Source: Oceanispirochaeta sp. M1
GTDB lineage: Bacteria > Spirochaetota > Spirochaetia > DSM-2461
Direction: 5' to 3'
NCBI RefSeq assembly: GCF_003346715.1
Contig: NZ_QQPQ01000010.1
Location: 62,001-126,000 of the forward strand
DNA: 64,000 nt
The translations under genes and the position numbers were made by a program. The notes beneath the pieces are model-generated. The model was given only the letters and a program-made list of their open reading frames with translations, was not told where the DNA came from and made no database searches. Shown here piece after piece: positions 27,965 through 36,686 of the stretch. Within the stretch, counting starts at the first letter, position 1. Every line of letters starts with the position of its first letter.

Positions 27965-29532
27965 GGATCAATAAGGGCCCGCTGTTCTTCAATATGAAAA
28001 AAACTCACTGCAGAGTTCAGATCTTCCGACTTCTTCTTCAGCTCTTCAGCCATGGCGGCTATCTCCTCGCTGGAGCTGGCATTGGCCTGAATAACCTCGT
28101 CCATCTGCAGCAGGGCCGTATTGATCTGCTGAGCCCCTGTCGCCTGCTCTTTACTCCCCTCCAGGATCTCTTCTGAAATCTGGGCGGATTTCTTTATTGC
28201 CGGAACAACACGGTCCATCATCTCTCTGGTCAGATCTGCCTTTTTGGTACTATCTGCTGAAACCTGGGTGATATCATTAGCAGCTTCCTGACTGTGCTCT
28301 GCCAGCTTACGCACTTCTGATGCTACAACAGCAAATCCCTTACCCGCCTCACCGGCTCTGGCTGCCTCTATGGCCGCATTAAGAGCCAGCAAATTTGTGT
28401 TTCTGGCTATCTCTTCAATGATTCCGATCTTGTTGGAGATAAACTTCATGGATTCCACTGCCTCTTCTACAGCCTGACTGCCTGCAGTGGCATCACTGGC
28501 TGCCTGATTGACAATCCTGTTGGATTCTGTGGAATGTTCAGTATTCTGCTGAATATTTGCAGAGAGCTGTTCCATGGAGGCTGAGATCTCCTCCGCGCTG
28601 CTTGCCTGTTCACTGGCACCCGAAGCCACCTGACGGGAAGAATCACTCACCTCCACTGCACTCCTATTGATTACAACAGACGCCTCGGAAATATCAGTGA
28701 TAATACTCCGCAGACGAAGAATCATATCATTGAAGGCCTCCGCAAGAATCCCTGTCTCATCCTTGGTTTTAACATGGATTTCATGAGAGAGATCCCCTTC
28801 GGCGATGAGTCTTGCTTCACCGGAAATATAGGCTACAGGAGCGGCAATTTTCTTTCCCACAAACAGGGAAAGCAATCCTGCCATGATAATGACTGCAAGG
28901 TCCGCTAATATAATGATCATCCTGGTCTGCTCAAGAGCCTTTTCCAGTGTCTGTGTTTCATTGAGGATCAGGGCATCTATATCATCAATATAATTACCCG
29001 TACCGATGCACCAGTCCCAGGGTTCAAAATAGACTGTATAGGAGCGCTTGGGAGCCGCTTCACTCTCTCCGGGGCGGGGAAAATAGTATTCGGTAAACCC
29101 GGTGCCCGCCTTTGCGGCTGCCACAAGATCCCTGATCAGATAATTCCCTCTGGTATCCTGGAGATCCCAGCGGCTTGTTCCTTCAATGTCCTGCCCCAGC
29201 ATGGCGATAGTCATACCCGTGGAGTCATAGATAAAGATATAGCCATCTTCACCGTAGTTGAGACTTCTAATGTACTCTTTTGCCTCTTCCATGGCTTCCG
29301 CCTCACCCAGCTCACCGCGACGCTCGTAACTGTGTTCAACCATAGACTGGGCAACTACAACAAGATTCTGCGACATCCTGTCGAATTCATTTCTCATATT
29401 GTATTCGAGTGTTTCCAGGCTCTGATCGCCCTGTTTTTTAATCTGCAGGATAGACACGATACTCATGGATATACCTAAAAAAAGGAGACAGGAAATAACG
29501 AGTGTGATGATTTTATTCTGGATTTTTCTCAT
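27949..29532 (-). CDS. Methyl-accepting chemotaxis protein with single-Cache sensor
   Basis: 527 aa. An N-terminal membrane helix (about 10-28), an extracytoplasmic Cache-type domain with [14 protein letters not shown] and [17 protein letters not shown], a second helix near 205-225, a HAMP domain, and a cytoplasmic signalling helix pair with the conserved hairpin tip [20 protein letters not shown]. It feeds the CheA/CheW system controlling motility. The ligand is probably a small organic acid or similar, but this cannot be fixed. No methyl-esterase pentapeptide was seen at the C-terminus. Confidence 0.95.
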   Translation of the reverse strand: MRKIQNKIITLVISCLLFLGISMSIVSILQIKKQGDQSLETLEYNMRNEFDRMSQNLVVVAQSMVEHSYERRGELGEAEAMEEAKEYIRSLNYGEDGYIFIYDSTGMTIAMLGQDIEGTSRWDLQDTRGNYLIRDLVAAAKAGTGFTEYYFPRPGESEAAPKRSYTVYFEPWDWCIGTGNYIDDIDALILNETQTLEKALEQTRMIIILADLAVIIMAGLLSLFVGKKIAAPVAYISGEARLIAEGDLSHEIHVKTKDETGILAEAFNDMILRLRSIITDISEASVVINRSAVEVSDSSRQVASGASEQASSAEEISASMEQLSANIQQNTEHSTESNRIVNQAASDATAGSQAVEEAVESMKFISNKIGIIEEIARNTNLLALNAAIEAARAGEAGKGFAVVASEVRKLAEHSQEAANDITQVSADSTKKADLTREMMDRVVPAIKKSAQISEEILEGSKEQATGAQQINTALLQMDEVIQANASSSEEIAAMAEELKKKSEDLNSAVSFFHIEEQRALIDPQSAE

Positions 29533-29682
29533 ATTGACCTCCCAGGATCGAAGGGTCTGATGCGGATATAAATACTTTAATAAATATCCTTATATTCGTG
29601 AATTATAATAGAATTAGTAATAAAAATCCAATATTCTAAGACCTGCCGGTCCGGGGTAGAGATCGGAACAGTTGTCAGGGCA

Positions 29683-29709
29683 TAAAAAAAACCGCTCTTT
29701 CGAGCGGTT
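29683..29709 (-). terminator. Rho-independent terminator after rpmE
   Basis: On the minus strand AACCGCTC-GAAA-GAGCGGTT followed by a T-run; 24 bases after the rpmE stop. Confidence 0.92.
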
Positions 29710-29732
29710 CTTCAATCACAAATCTGAATAGA

Positions 29733-29942
29733 TCAGTCTTTGCTCTTAATTCCGTATTTTTTGTTGAATCTTTCAACACGACCAGCGGTATCTACCAGTT
29801 TCTGTTTTCCTGTGTAAAAAGGGTGGCAGGAGCTGCAAATTTCAACTTCCATATCACCATGGGTAGAACGGGTCTCAATAACGTTTCCGCAGGCGCACTT
29901 TACAGTGGCATCCACATATTTGGGATGAATTCCTTCTTTCAT
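29733..29942 (-). CDS. rpmE: Ribosomal protein bL31
   Basis: 69 aa starting [14 protein letters not shown] at ATG 29942, which has GGAGGA upstream; an upstream in-frame reading adds residues not seen in the family. It carries the zinc-binding cysteines (CACGN and [10 protein letters not shown]), so it is the zinc-dependent C+ form. The short leader to the rho stop contains a GGCTCT...AGAGCC hairpin (29961-29981) flanked by two copies of AGGACAATT. Confidence 0.95.
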   Translation of the reverse strand: MKEGIHPKYVDATVKCACGNVIETRSTHGDMEVEICSSCHPFYTGKQKLVDTAGRVERFNKKYGIKSKD

Positions 29943-29990
29943 AACTAATTGTCCTCCGTCGGCTCTCCGTTTCAAAGAGCCTAAATTGTC

Positions 29991-32087
29991 CTATGCCGAA
30001 TTCATCGACTTTAAGAACGCCTCATTATTCTTGGTTTTCCTCATCTTGTCAACTATCATTTCAGTACATTCCATATCATCCATGGGACTCATGACTTTTC
30101 TGAGGAGCCACATCTTATTAAGTTCTTCATTTGTAAGAAGCAAATCTTCTTTTCTGGTAGCAGATTTCTTTATATTGATGGCCGGAAAGACTCTCTTGTC
30201 GGCCAGTTTTCTATCCAGAATAAGCTCCATATTACCGGTACCCTTGAATTCTTCAAAGATAACCTCATCCATGCGGCTTCCTGTTTCAATCAGGGCTGTG
30301 GCCACAATGGTCAGGCTCCCTCCGTTTTCAATATTACGGGCAGCACCGAAAAAGCGTTTTGGCTTATGCAGGGCATTGGAATCCACACCACCGGAAAGGA
30401 TCTTTCCTGATGTAGGGACAGTCTGGTTATAGGCACGGGCCAGTCTGGTGATAGAGTCCAGAAGAATAACAACATCCTTCTTATGCTCAACAAGACGTCT
30501 GGCTTTTTCCAGTACCATTTCGGCAACCTGTACATGCCTGCTGGACTGTTCATCAAAGGTTGATGCGATTACTTCTCCCTGAACACCTCGCTGCATATCC
30601 GTTACTTCTTCAGGACGCTCATCAATAAGTAGAACAATAAGCTGAACTTCGGGATGATTTTCCGTAATGGCATTGGCTATCTTCTGAAGAATCATTGTTT
30701 TACCAGATCGGGGAGGTGAAACAATAAGCCCTCTCTGCCCCAATCCGATAGGACAGAACAGGTTGATCATTCTGGTAGAAGGATCTGGAATCTTGGTTTC
30801 CATATTCAGACGTTTTGTAGGATACAGGGGGGTAAGGTTCTCAAAAGAGACTCTTGACTGGGCCACATCGGGTTCATCAAAGTTTACATTGACGACCCTC
30901 AGCATGGCAAAGAAGCGCTCTCCTTCCTTGGGAGAACGGATCTGACCATATACTGTATCACCTGTCTTCAGGTTGAAAAGTCTGATCTGAGAGGGAGAGA
31001 TGTAGATGTCATCACTGCCGGGTAGATATGAGTTCTGAGGAGAACGGAGAAATCCATATCCGTCAGGAAGTATCTCAAGAGCTCCATAAGCATATATAAC
31101 CCCATTTCGGTTTTCAATATGGAACTTAAGTATTGTAAAAATAACTTCCTGCTTCTTCAGAGTGATAAGATCTTCTCTTTCAATTTCCAAATTGTCGGCA
31201 AAGGTTCTCAGGTCGGGCATTGTCATTATAGAGAGATCATTGATAGTCAGAGTGGGCTGATCTGCGGTGGGCAGAGGCTGATTTTTCATCTGCCTTGGTG
31301 AATCATTCCGTCTGTTCTTACCAGTTTTTCTCTTATTGAATGAATTATTCCTTCTACTTGAGTTATCATTCCTGGAGTTATCATTCCTGGAGTTATCATT
31401 CCTGGAGTTATCGTTCCTGGAGTTATCATTCCTGGAGTTATCATTCCTGGAGTTATCATTCCTGGAGTTATCGTTCCTGGAATTATCGTTCCTGGAGTTA
31501 TCATTCCTGGAATTATCGTCTCTGGAATTATCGTCTCTTTTGTTCGGTTCTTCAGAAGAGCCTTTGGCTGCGGGAACATCAGATGATACTTCTGCAGGTT
31601 TTTCACTTATACCGGAAGTCTGTTCCGATGCATCAGTACTTACCTCTGCCGCTGAAGTATTTCCTGCTTTATCAGCAGCTCCTTCATCAGAAGGTTTATC
31701 TTTAGGTTTTTCAGTATCTACTGATTTTCCTTCTGACTCGGCTGCAGGTTTTTCAGTATCTACTGATATTTCTGCTGACTCGGCTGCGGGTTTTTCAAGT
31801 AAAGCCTTCTTCCGGACTCTCTTAACAGTCGGACTCTCTTCATTACTATCTGAAGTACTGTCACCATCTTCACTGCTGACCTTAGCTTTCTTTTTTACGA
31901 CAGCGCGTTTTCTGACTGCTGTTTTTTTAACAGTAATTGTTTTGCTTTCTTTAGCTTTTTTTTCTACAGAAGCTTCTGCAACTGTATCAGATCCGTTCCC
32001 CAGATCAAGTTCCTTCTGAGTATCAGCAGTTTCGGAAACCGCATTCTCTACCTGAGGATTGTCCAGATTCTTCCGGATTATCGCCAT
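29991..32087 (-). CDS. rho: Transcription termination factor Rho with long disordered N-terminus
   Basis: 698 aa from ATG 32087 (GGAG eight bases upstream); an upstream in-frame ATG at 32210 lies about ten bases from the predicted transcription start and lacks a ribosome site. The C-terminal ~420 residues are a normal Rho: N-terminal helical domain ([16 protein letters not shown]), cold-shock-like RNA-binding domain ([12 protein letters not shown]), Walker A PPRSGKT, Walker [14 protein letters not shown] and the Q/R-loop region. The first ~280 residues are low-complexity: Lys/Glu/Ala/Ser-rich, then twelve tandem pentapeptides ([10 protein letters not shown]). Such inserts are known in some Rho proteins and can drive RNA binding or condensation. 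rpmE follows. Confidence 0.95.
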   Translation of the reverse strand: MAIIRKNLDNPQVENAVSETADTQKELDLGNGSDTVAEASVEKKAKESKTITVKKTAVRKRAVVKKKAKVSSEDGDSTSDSNEESPTVKRVRKKALLEKPAAESAEISVDTEKPAAESEGKSVDTEKPKDKPSDEGAADKAGNTSAAEVSTDASEQTSGISEKPAEVSSDVPAAKGSSEEPNKRDDNSRDDNSRNDNSRNDNSRNDNSRNDNSRNDNSRNDNSRNDNSRNDNSRNDNSRNDNSSRRNNSFNKRKTGKNRRNDSPRQMKNQPLPTADQPTLTINDLSIMTMPDLRTFADNLEIEREDLITLKKQEVIFTILKFHIENRNGVIYAYGALEILPDGYGFLRSPQNSYLPGSDDIYISPSQIRLFNLKTGDTVYGQIRSPKEGERFFAMLRVVNVNFDEPDVAQSRVSFENLTPLYPTKRLNMETKIPDPSTRMINLFCPIGLGQRGLIVSPPRSGKTMILQKIANAITENHPEVQLIVLLIDERPEEVTDMQRGVQGEVIASTFDEQSSRHVQVAEMVLEKARRLVEHKKDVVILLDSITRLARAYNQTVPTSGKILSGGVDSNALHKPKRFFGAARNIENGGSLTIVATALIETGSRMDEVIFEEFKGTGNMELILDRKLADKRVFPAINIKKSATRKEDLLLTNEELNKMWLLRKVMSPMDDMECTEMIVDKMRKTKNNEAFLKSMNSA
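31361..31541 (-). repeat. rho: 15-bp tandem repeat inside rho (about 12 units, RNDNS)
   Basis: Twelve consecutive 15-base units encoding RDDNS (two) then RNDNS (about ten). Units differ mostly at third positions (TCATTC versus TCGTTC), so length could change by slippage or recombination without shifting the frame. Confidence 0.95.
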
Positions 32088-32226
32088 AAATTCTCCAACG
32101 TAGTTTTGATTAATAACTAATATGTCAATTTCTTCAAAATTTTTTCTTGTATTAAGGATTAAAAGTGAAGATTCAGACTTGCTAAGGGATTGTTCCCGCC
32201 TGGGGGGCATACCGTTCTATATTTCC

Positions 32227-32255
32227 AATATATTATCAGCTGATGTCACTGTCAA
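32227..32255 (-). promoter_or_regulatory. rho: Promoter of rho
   Basis: On the minus strand TTGACA, 17 bases, TATATT. It gives an untranslated leader of about 130 bases before ATG 32087, long enough for the autoregulation known for rho leaders in other bacteria. Confidence 0.75.
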
Positions 32256-32262
32256 GGGAGGA

Positions 32263-32745
32263 TTAAGACAAAATAGCTTTTTCACATAACTGCAGGGCTC
32301 TGTTAACTGTTTCCTTTCTTATCTGGGAACGACTTCCTGAAAAATGACAGAGTTCCGCATTAATGGATTTATTTTTAAGTCCGGCAGCTATCCAGACGGT
32401 ACCGACTGGTTTCTCAGGGCTTCCGCCACCGGGACCTGCAATACCCGAAACAGCAACTGCCAGATCGGCTGTGCTGTTTTTCAATGCGCCGACAACCATT
32501 GCATGGACAACTTCTTCCGAAACTGCCCCGTTCTCTTCAATAAGAGAGGCCGGTACATCCAGTAGTCGGGTCTTTGCTTCATCGGCATAGCTTACAAAGC
32601 CGCCCCACACGACGTCGGAGCTTCCTGCAATATCAGTAAGGGCAGCGGCAATAAGACCGCCTGTGCAGGACTCAGCAGTCACCAGCGTAAGTTTATTACG
32701 ACGACAGAGATCAAGAAGAGGTATGCTTAATTTTTCAAAGCTCAT
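32263..32745 (-). CDS. pncC: Nicotinamide-nucleotide amidohydrolase (CinA C-terminal domain)
   Basis: 160 aa from ATG 32745 (MSFEKLSIPLLDLC); a longer reading to 32805 would run deep into the bactofilin gene. TAESCTGGLIAAALTDIAGSS and AVSGIAGPGGGSPEKPVGTV are the signature blocks. It deamidates NMN to NaMN in pyridine nucleotide recycling. The start overlaps the bactofilin stop by 11 bases. Confidence 0.93.
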   Translation of the reverse strand: MSFEKLSIPLLDLCRRNKLTLVTAESCTGGLIAAALTDIAGSSDVVWGGFVSYADEAKTRLLDVPASLIEENGAVSEEVVHAMVVGALKNSTADLAVAVSGIAGPGGGSPEKPVGTVWIAAGLKNKSINAELCHFSGSRSQIRKETVNRALQLCEKAILS

Positions 32746-33142
32746 TATGATCTTGTTTGAGCTGGGTGACAGGTGCTGAAAAAACATCAATTGATTCGGG
32801 ATCACTAATCATATCGCACTTTCCCTCAAAACGGACTCCGTCTGCAATCTTAAGCTTGGCAGTTCTGATATTACCTATGACCTGCCCTGTTGAGAGCATT
32901 TCCAGTTTTTCTGAGGCTTCAATATCACCGTAGACAACGCCGCCTATAACAATGGAGCCAACCTGTATATCTGCACGTACCTCTGCGCCTTCCTCAATAT
33001 AGAGAAAACCTTCTGATTCAATACGTCCTTCATATTTTCCATCAATTTTAAGGGGTTTGGTAAACTTCATAGTCCCTTTGAAGACGGTTTCATTTCCTAG
33101 AATTGTTGAAATGGATTCAATATCCTTTAAAGATGGTGCCAT
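32735..33142 (-). CDS. Bactofilin (cytoskeletal polymer), copy 1
   Basis: 135 aa. Right-handed beta-helix of short repeats (IGGVVYGDIEASEKLEMLSTGQVIGNIRTAKLKIADGVRFEG), with flexible ends; typical bactofilin length. Bactofilins form nucleotide-free filaments and localise cell-wall enzymes. It is co-transcribed with a TPR protein and pncC. A second bactofilin is at 36.1-36.6 kb. Confidence 0.92.
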   Translation of the reverse strand: MAPSLKDIESISTILGNETVFKGTMKFTKPLKIDGKYEGRIESEGFLYIEEGAEVRADIQVGSIVIGGVVYGDIEASEKLEMLSTGQVIGNIRTAKLKIADGVRFEGKCDMISDPESIDVFSAPVTQLKQDHNEL

Positions 33143-33157
33143 AATATTTTGATATTC

Positions 33158-33379
33158 CTATTTAGTTGTCATTACAAATACACCGTCCCACTCGGGAGGC
33201 GGGGGATTATCCAGATACATTTTGCACCTGGCATAATAGACTTTTGAGGGACCGTCCTCCTGATCAAGCTTGAGAGCATCGGCAAATTTACCCATGGCAT
33301 CAGAAAAGTGTCTGCCCTTATAGAGTTCACGGCCTTCACTAAAAAGACCAAGCACTTCTCTTTTTGTATCAGAGATCAT
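33158..33379 (-). CDS. Short TPR-like protein with spirochaete-type C-terminal tail
   Basis: 73 aa from ATG 33379, chosen because GGAGGAAG is six bases upstream; a longer in-frame reading to 33442 has none. Two helices resemble one TPR unit (GRELYKGRHFSDAMGKFADALKLD), followed by YYARCKMYLDNPPPPEWDG and a tail. The same ending occurs in larger spirochaetal cyclase-associated TPR proteins, to my recollection. It may be a remnant or an adaptor. A TAGTCC-CTAA-GGACTA hairpin (33451-33466) lies in its leader. Confidence 0.75.
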   Translation of the reverse strand: MISDTKREVLGLFSEGRELYKGRHFSDAMGKFADALKLDQEDGPSKVYYARCKMYLDNPPPPEWDGVFVMTTK

Positions 33380-33442
33380 ACTCTTCCTCCAGACTATTTT
33401 TGTCCCTGCCCTTATTCTCCTACTTCTTATGAGGATTGTCAA

Positions 33443-33621
33443 TTGACCTTTAGTCCCTAAGGACTAGGCTCCGGTAGGATAAGCAAAGTAAAAAAAAAGA
33501 ACGCCCCGTAAGGCGTCCTTCATGCTCCCGGTCATGCCGGGATCTACTTGAAATATCAATCGGTATGAACTTTCTCATGGAAAGCTATGCCGGCTGAGGC
33601 TATATCTAAGCCCTGTCCAAC
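33443..33621. other. Intergenic region with HU terminator
   Basis: Holds the hairpin of the TPR gene leader (33451-33466), the HU terminator and a small CCCGG/CCGGG hairpin near 33526-33540. No gene or known RNA recognised. Confidence 0.5.
33490..33520 (-). terminator. Rho-independent terminator downstream of the HU gene
   Basis: On the minus strand AAGGACGCC-TTACGG-GGCGTTCTT followed by T-run; about 100 bases beyond the HU stop. Confidence 0.85.
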
Positions 33622-33924
33622 CTACTTTCGCAGGGGCCAGGCCAGTTTTTTCAGTTCTTTACCAGGCCTGAAAACTGTTACACCGTGACTTTCAACAGGC
33701 ACGATTTCTCCGGTTTTAGGGTTTCTGGCTTTCTCCCGACCTTTTCTGGTCCGAATTTCAAAGGTTCCGAATCCTCTAAGCTCAACAACTCTGTCATCTT
33801 CCAGAGCTTCTTTTATTTCTTCAAAAAAAGAATCAATCACATTGTGAATATCTTTTCGGCTGATTGATGAATTGTCATAAATATGCTCAATTATCTCAGC
33901 TTTTGTTAGCTTTATTTCTGACAT
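33622..33924 (-). CDS. HU/IHF family DNA-binding protein
   Basis: 100 aa. The family signature GFGTFEIRTRKGREKARNPK with beta-arm residues is clear, followed by VTVFRPGKELKKLAW. It bends and compacts DNA. Whether HU or IHF is not decidable from one copy. It follows rpsT by 37 bases and is likely co-transcribed. Confidence 0.93.
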   Translation of the reverse strand: MSEIKLTKAEIIEHIYDNSSISRKDIHNVIDSFFEEIKEALEDDRVVELRGFGTFEIRTRKGREKARNPKTGEIVPVESHGVTVFRPGKELKKLAWPLRK

Positions 33925-33961
33925 ATCTCTTCTCTAAATAATTAGGATTTGATCGTTATCG

Positions 33962-34225
33962 TTAAGCCATTGCTGCAAGAGCTTTGTGAAGTCTGGACTT
34001 CTTTCTTGCGGTCATATTCTTGTGATACAATCCCTTTCCTGTTGCAGTATCAATCAGTTTAACAAACTGAGCATAAGTAACTTCAGCCTTGGCTTTATCT
34101 TTAGCCTCAACTGCCATTTCGAATGCTTTAACACTGGTTCTTACAGTACTCCGGATAGTACGATTGTGTGCTCTGGCTTTGAGATTCTGACGATGTCTCT
34201 TTGCAGCATCAAGTGAATTTGGCAC
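33962..34225 (-). CDS. rpsT: Ribosomal protein bS20
   Basis: 87 aa: PNSLDAAKRHRQNLKARAHNR, then TVRTSVKAFEMAVE and KGLYHKNMTARKKSRL, a typical S20. The start codon is GTG, with a full AGGAGG eight bases upstream. No ATG fits the family N-terminus, so the non-ATG start is real; E. coli rpsT also uses a non-AUG start as part of autoregulation. Confidence 0.95.
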   Translation of the reverse strand: MPNSLDAAKRHRQNLKARAHNRTIRSTVRTSVKAFEMAVEAKDKAKAEVTYAQFVKLIDTATGKGLYHKNMTARKKSRLHKALAAMA

Positions 34226-34337
34226 TTATACTACCTCCTGGTTTAGTTTTTTTTAACTGACAGAAATAACCTTTCGTTATCCTTCACAGACAAACTGCCC
34301 GGATGGAAACTCCCTCTGCCAATCATTTGGTTACTAC

Positions 34338-34517
34338 TTACTCTAAAATGAAATCGCTGGGTCTTCTTTCCTGACGTTTACATTTTTCGCATTCAGCAAC
34401 ATGTTTCATCCGTCCATTCTGAAAAATAGACTTCATTTTGATTTCGCCGCCGTCTTCGGCATGGACAAACTTATGTGTACCAGATCCGATACGGGCGTTC
34501 TTACTAACTCCTGCCAT
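34338..34517 (-). CDS. Small basic CxxC protein, 59 residues, unrecognised
   Basis: Starts MAGVSKNARIGSGTHKFVHA at ATG 34517 with AGGAGT nine bases upstream, and ends at TAA 34338. Rich in Lys/Arg, with one CxxC (AECEKCKRQERR, residues 42-53). Resembles a small ribosome-associated or zinc-ribbon protein, but I know no family. A near-consensus promoter and a two-hairpin leader lie upstream, and rpsT follows 112 bases downstream, supporting that it is expressed with translation genes. Confidence 0.75.
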   Translation of the reverse strand: MAGVSKNARIGSGTHKFVHAEDGGEIKMKSIFQNGRMKHVAECEKCKRQERRPSDFILE

Positions 34518-34535
34518 TTTTGACTCCTATTATAC

Positions 34536-34587
34536 CGGAATGAGTAATTCATTCCGATTTTTTTCAAGCTCAGGACCTAAGGGCCTT
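34536..34587 (-). promoter_or_regulatory. Two-hairpin leader of the 59-residue protein gene
   Basis: Distal hairpin AGGACC-TAAG-GGCCTT (34572-34587, plus-strand reading), an A-rich linker, then CGGAATGA-ATTAC-TCATTCCG on the minus strand (34536-34556) nine to ten bases before AGGAG. The stem differs from the ygeW hairpin by changes on both sides that keep pairing. Confidence 0.6.
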
Positions 34588-34604
34588 AACTCGTTAGCAG
34601 ATGG

Positions 34605-34634
34605 ATATTAACAGAGATTTGAATTGACTGTCAA
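34605..34634 (-). promoter_or_regulatory. Promoter of the 59-residue protein gene
   Basis: On the minus strand TTGACA, 18 bases, TAATAT. Transcription would start near 34598, placing the distal leader hairpin about 10-25 bases from the mRNA 5' end. Confidence 0.7.
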
Positions 34635-34644
34635 CAAGATAAGC

Positions 34645-35550
34645 TTAAATTTCTAAAGGATTTAAGTCCCAGCTGCGACTTTCCTTATTATAGGAAATTT
34701 CAGTGGTTCCCAGGTCCAGCATCCTGCCGTCACTTCCGATCAACCTAATCCGCTTGGAAAAGATGTTCACTTCAATTACTTTGAAGCTGCTTCCATCCCA
34801 GCTGATCCTTGCACCCTCATTGGGAAGTTTTCTCTTTTCTTCCTGATAATAGTCATATTCATAGGAGAGACAGCACAGCAGTCTTCCACATGGTCCTGAA
34901 ATTTTCATGGAGTTGAGAGACAAGTTCTGTTCCTTGGCCATTTTAATGGAAACAGGACTCAGATGGTCAGTCAGACTATGACAACAGTATTCCCTGCCGC
35001 AGACTCCCAGTCCACCCAGTACCCGAGATTCATCACGAACACCGATCTGACGGAGTTCAATCCGCATTTTGAAAATAGAAACCAGATCTTTAACCAGTTC
35101 CCTGAAGTCAATTCTGTTTTCGGCTGTGAAAAAGAACATAACCTTGGGCTCATCAAGCAGATAATGTGATGAAACCAGAGCCATATCCAGTTTATGTTTA
35201 TCAATTTTCTCACGGCAGACCTTAAAAGCTTCCTCTTCCTTCTTGATATAAGACTCTGCTTTTTTCAGATCATCTTCGCTGACCCTTCTTACAACAGAAC
35301 GGATATCACCTTTACGTATATGCGAAAGATCCGTTAATCCCCCCAGAATTTTGACCATATCATTCCCGTAACGAGTCTTGATAATAATCTTCTCTCCATC
35401 TTTCAGGGTCTCACCCTGAGGAGGCTGACAGACTTCAGTCTCACTTGAATGAATAATTTTGGCCCTGAAAAGACCATCGGGGTAATTCTTTATATCCAGC
35501 GCTGCTGCGCCTTTGTGGTGATCCTTATTCTTGTCCTTATCCGATCCCAT
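34645..35550 (-). CDS. ricT: RicT/YaaT-type PSP1 domain protein
   Basis: 301 aa with the PSP1 core: RIELRQIGVRDESRVLGGLG, CGREYCCHSL and SGPCGRLLCCLSYEYDYY. Two Cys clusters (CxxxxCC and CxxxxCC) match the RicT family that helps RNase Y act and binds Fe-S clusters in Bacillus. The N-terminal 20 residues are charged and variable. A YaaR-like gene lies directly upstream, the same pair found in Firmicutes. A TCAAGAC-GGAAA-GTCTTGA hairpin (35570-35588) precedes its AGGAG site. Confidence 0.92.
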   Translation of the reverse strand: MGSDKDKNKDHHKGAAALDIKNYPDGLFRAKIIHSSETEVCQPPQGETLKDGEKIIIKTRYGNDMVKILGGLTDLSHIRKGDIRSVVRRVSEDDLKKAESYIKKEEEAFKVCREKIDKHKLDMALVSSHYLLDEPKVMFFFTAENRIDFRELVKDLVSIFKMRIELRQIGVRDESRVLGGLGVCGREYCCHSLTDHLSPVSIKMAKEQNLSLNSMKISGPCGRLLCCLSYEYDYYQEEKRKLPNEGARISWDGSSFKVIEVNIFSKRIRLIGSDGRMLDLGTTEISYNKESRSWDLNPLEI

Positions 35551-35622
35551 TTTTGAACTCCTAATTCTATCAAGACTTTCCGTCTTGACGCTTTATTTAC
35601 TCGAGACCTAAGGGTTACATTG

Positions 35623-36123
35623 TCATCGTTTCAGATCGACAAGTATACCATAAATTTCATCAATTTTTTTCAGCATATCCAGCTGTTCTTTCTGGTTCCG
35701 CAGTACGGCGGCACCCAGTTTTTCAAGCCGTTCATCCACAACCGCAATCAATGTGTACTGTTTACGGCTCATCGTTTTTGGATTCAGTCGTCCATCAACC
35801 TGAGCGGCTTCCAGACTGCGTGTAACAACATATTTATAGAATTTACGAACAGCGGACTTGTATTTTTTGAGAGTTGCAAGATTAGCATCCTGCTTCAGCT
35901 CTTCACCGAGCTGATAGACATCATCAAGAAGATCTTCGGCCTTCTCAAGGCCCGTCAGTCCCTCTGTAAGGGCAGCTGATTCAACGGGAAGGACATCTTC
36001 CTTATCACGGACATGTCCTTTAAAGTTAAGAGAGGAAGCTTTCTTTTTCTCCTCAACCCTCTTTTCTTTGCGTTTGGAGCCCCCGGGGACAAGAGTACTG
36101 CCTAGAATCCCCAGTTTATCCAT
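35623..36123 (-). CDS. YaaR family (DUF327) protein
   Basis: 166 aa. A basic, disordered N-terminus (RKEKRVEEKKK) is followed by a helical domain with LKKYKSAVRKFYKYVVTRS and KQYTLIAVVDERLEKL, diagnostic of the YaaR family. Function unknown. Its start overlaps the bactofilin stop by one base (TGATG), and it is followed by ricT. Confidence 0.88.
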   Translation of the reverse strand: MDKLGILGSTLVPGGSKRKEKRVEEKKKASSLNFKGHVRDKEDVLPVESAALTEGLTGLEKAEDLLDDVYQLGEELKQDANLATLKKYKSAVRKFYKYVVTRSLEAAQVDGRLNPKTMSRKQYTLIAVVDERLEKLGAAVLRNQKEQLDMLKKIDEIYGILVDLKR

Positions 36124-36563
36124 CAGCTGTTCTCCCCGGACTCCTGTGCTTCATTCTGCCAGTCCAGTGAATAGCTTGAACCGCCGGCAGGGACAGGAAC
36201 TTTCTCCTGTTCCACAGATTCACCTTTTATAATACAGCTTCCGTGAAGAAGAACTCCCTCTTCCACGATCAGTTTCTCTGCATGTATATTGCCTATAACC
36301 ATACCGGTTGCAAGGATAACAACCTTGCCTGAGGAAAAGATGTTTCCATGAACAACTCCTCCTACAACAGCCGTACTGGCAATAATATTACATTCAGCAC
36401 GCCCTGTTTTTCCGACAAGAACCTTTCCGCTGGTATTTATACTTCCTGAAAAATCCCCGTCAATACGGAGGAGTCCATTTAAAACCAGCTCTCCGCTGAA
36501 TTTGGTCCCCTCTCCTATGATAGAATTTATAAAGGAATGGTTTTTTATATAATCACTCATCAA
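36123..36563 (-). CDS. Bactofilin (cytoskeletal polymer), copy 2
   Basis: 146 aa beta-helix protein: GTKFSGELVLNGLLRIDGDF, GKVLVGKTGRAECNII and VVHGNIFSSGKVVILATG repeats. The C-terminal ~30 residues are acidic and disordered. It lies 123 bases downstream of an M23 peptidase; bactofilin-M23 pairs set cell curvature or helix pitch in other bacteria. Confidence 0.92.
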   Translation of the reverse strand: MMSDYIKNHSFINSIIGEGTKFSGELVLNGLLRIDGDFSGSINTSGKVLVGKTGRAECNIIASTAVVGGVVHGNIFSSGKVVILATGMVIGNIHAEKLIVEEGVLLHGSCIIKGESVEQEKVPVPAGGSSYSLDWQNEAQESGENS

Positions 36564-36686
36564 TCAGCCCTTTTATTCAAATTCACAGACATTCTAACCC
36601 GATTCTCAAAAAAACAAAACATCCCGTATGAGAAAAAGAGAATCTCTTCTTCGTTTGCTGAGTCTGCTGAATATGTAGTCATGGAA

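Noticed and set aside
31336-32019. Long open frame opposite rho, with Leu/Ser-rich repeats
   Set aside because: Mirror image of the RNDNS tandem array and low-complexity rho N-terminus; rho is clearly the real gene.
32088-32210. N-terminal extension of Rho from ATG 32210
   Set aside because: It starts about ten bases from the predicted transcription start with no ribosome site; ATG 32087 has GGAG.
33443-33621. Possible small RNA gene between HU and the TPR gene
   Set aside because: Only a terminator and small hairpins are visible; no promoter or known RNA signature.
30000-34500. CRISPR-like array at the 15-bp rho repeat
   Set aside because: Units are contiguous, in frame and without spacers; it is a coding tandem repeat.
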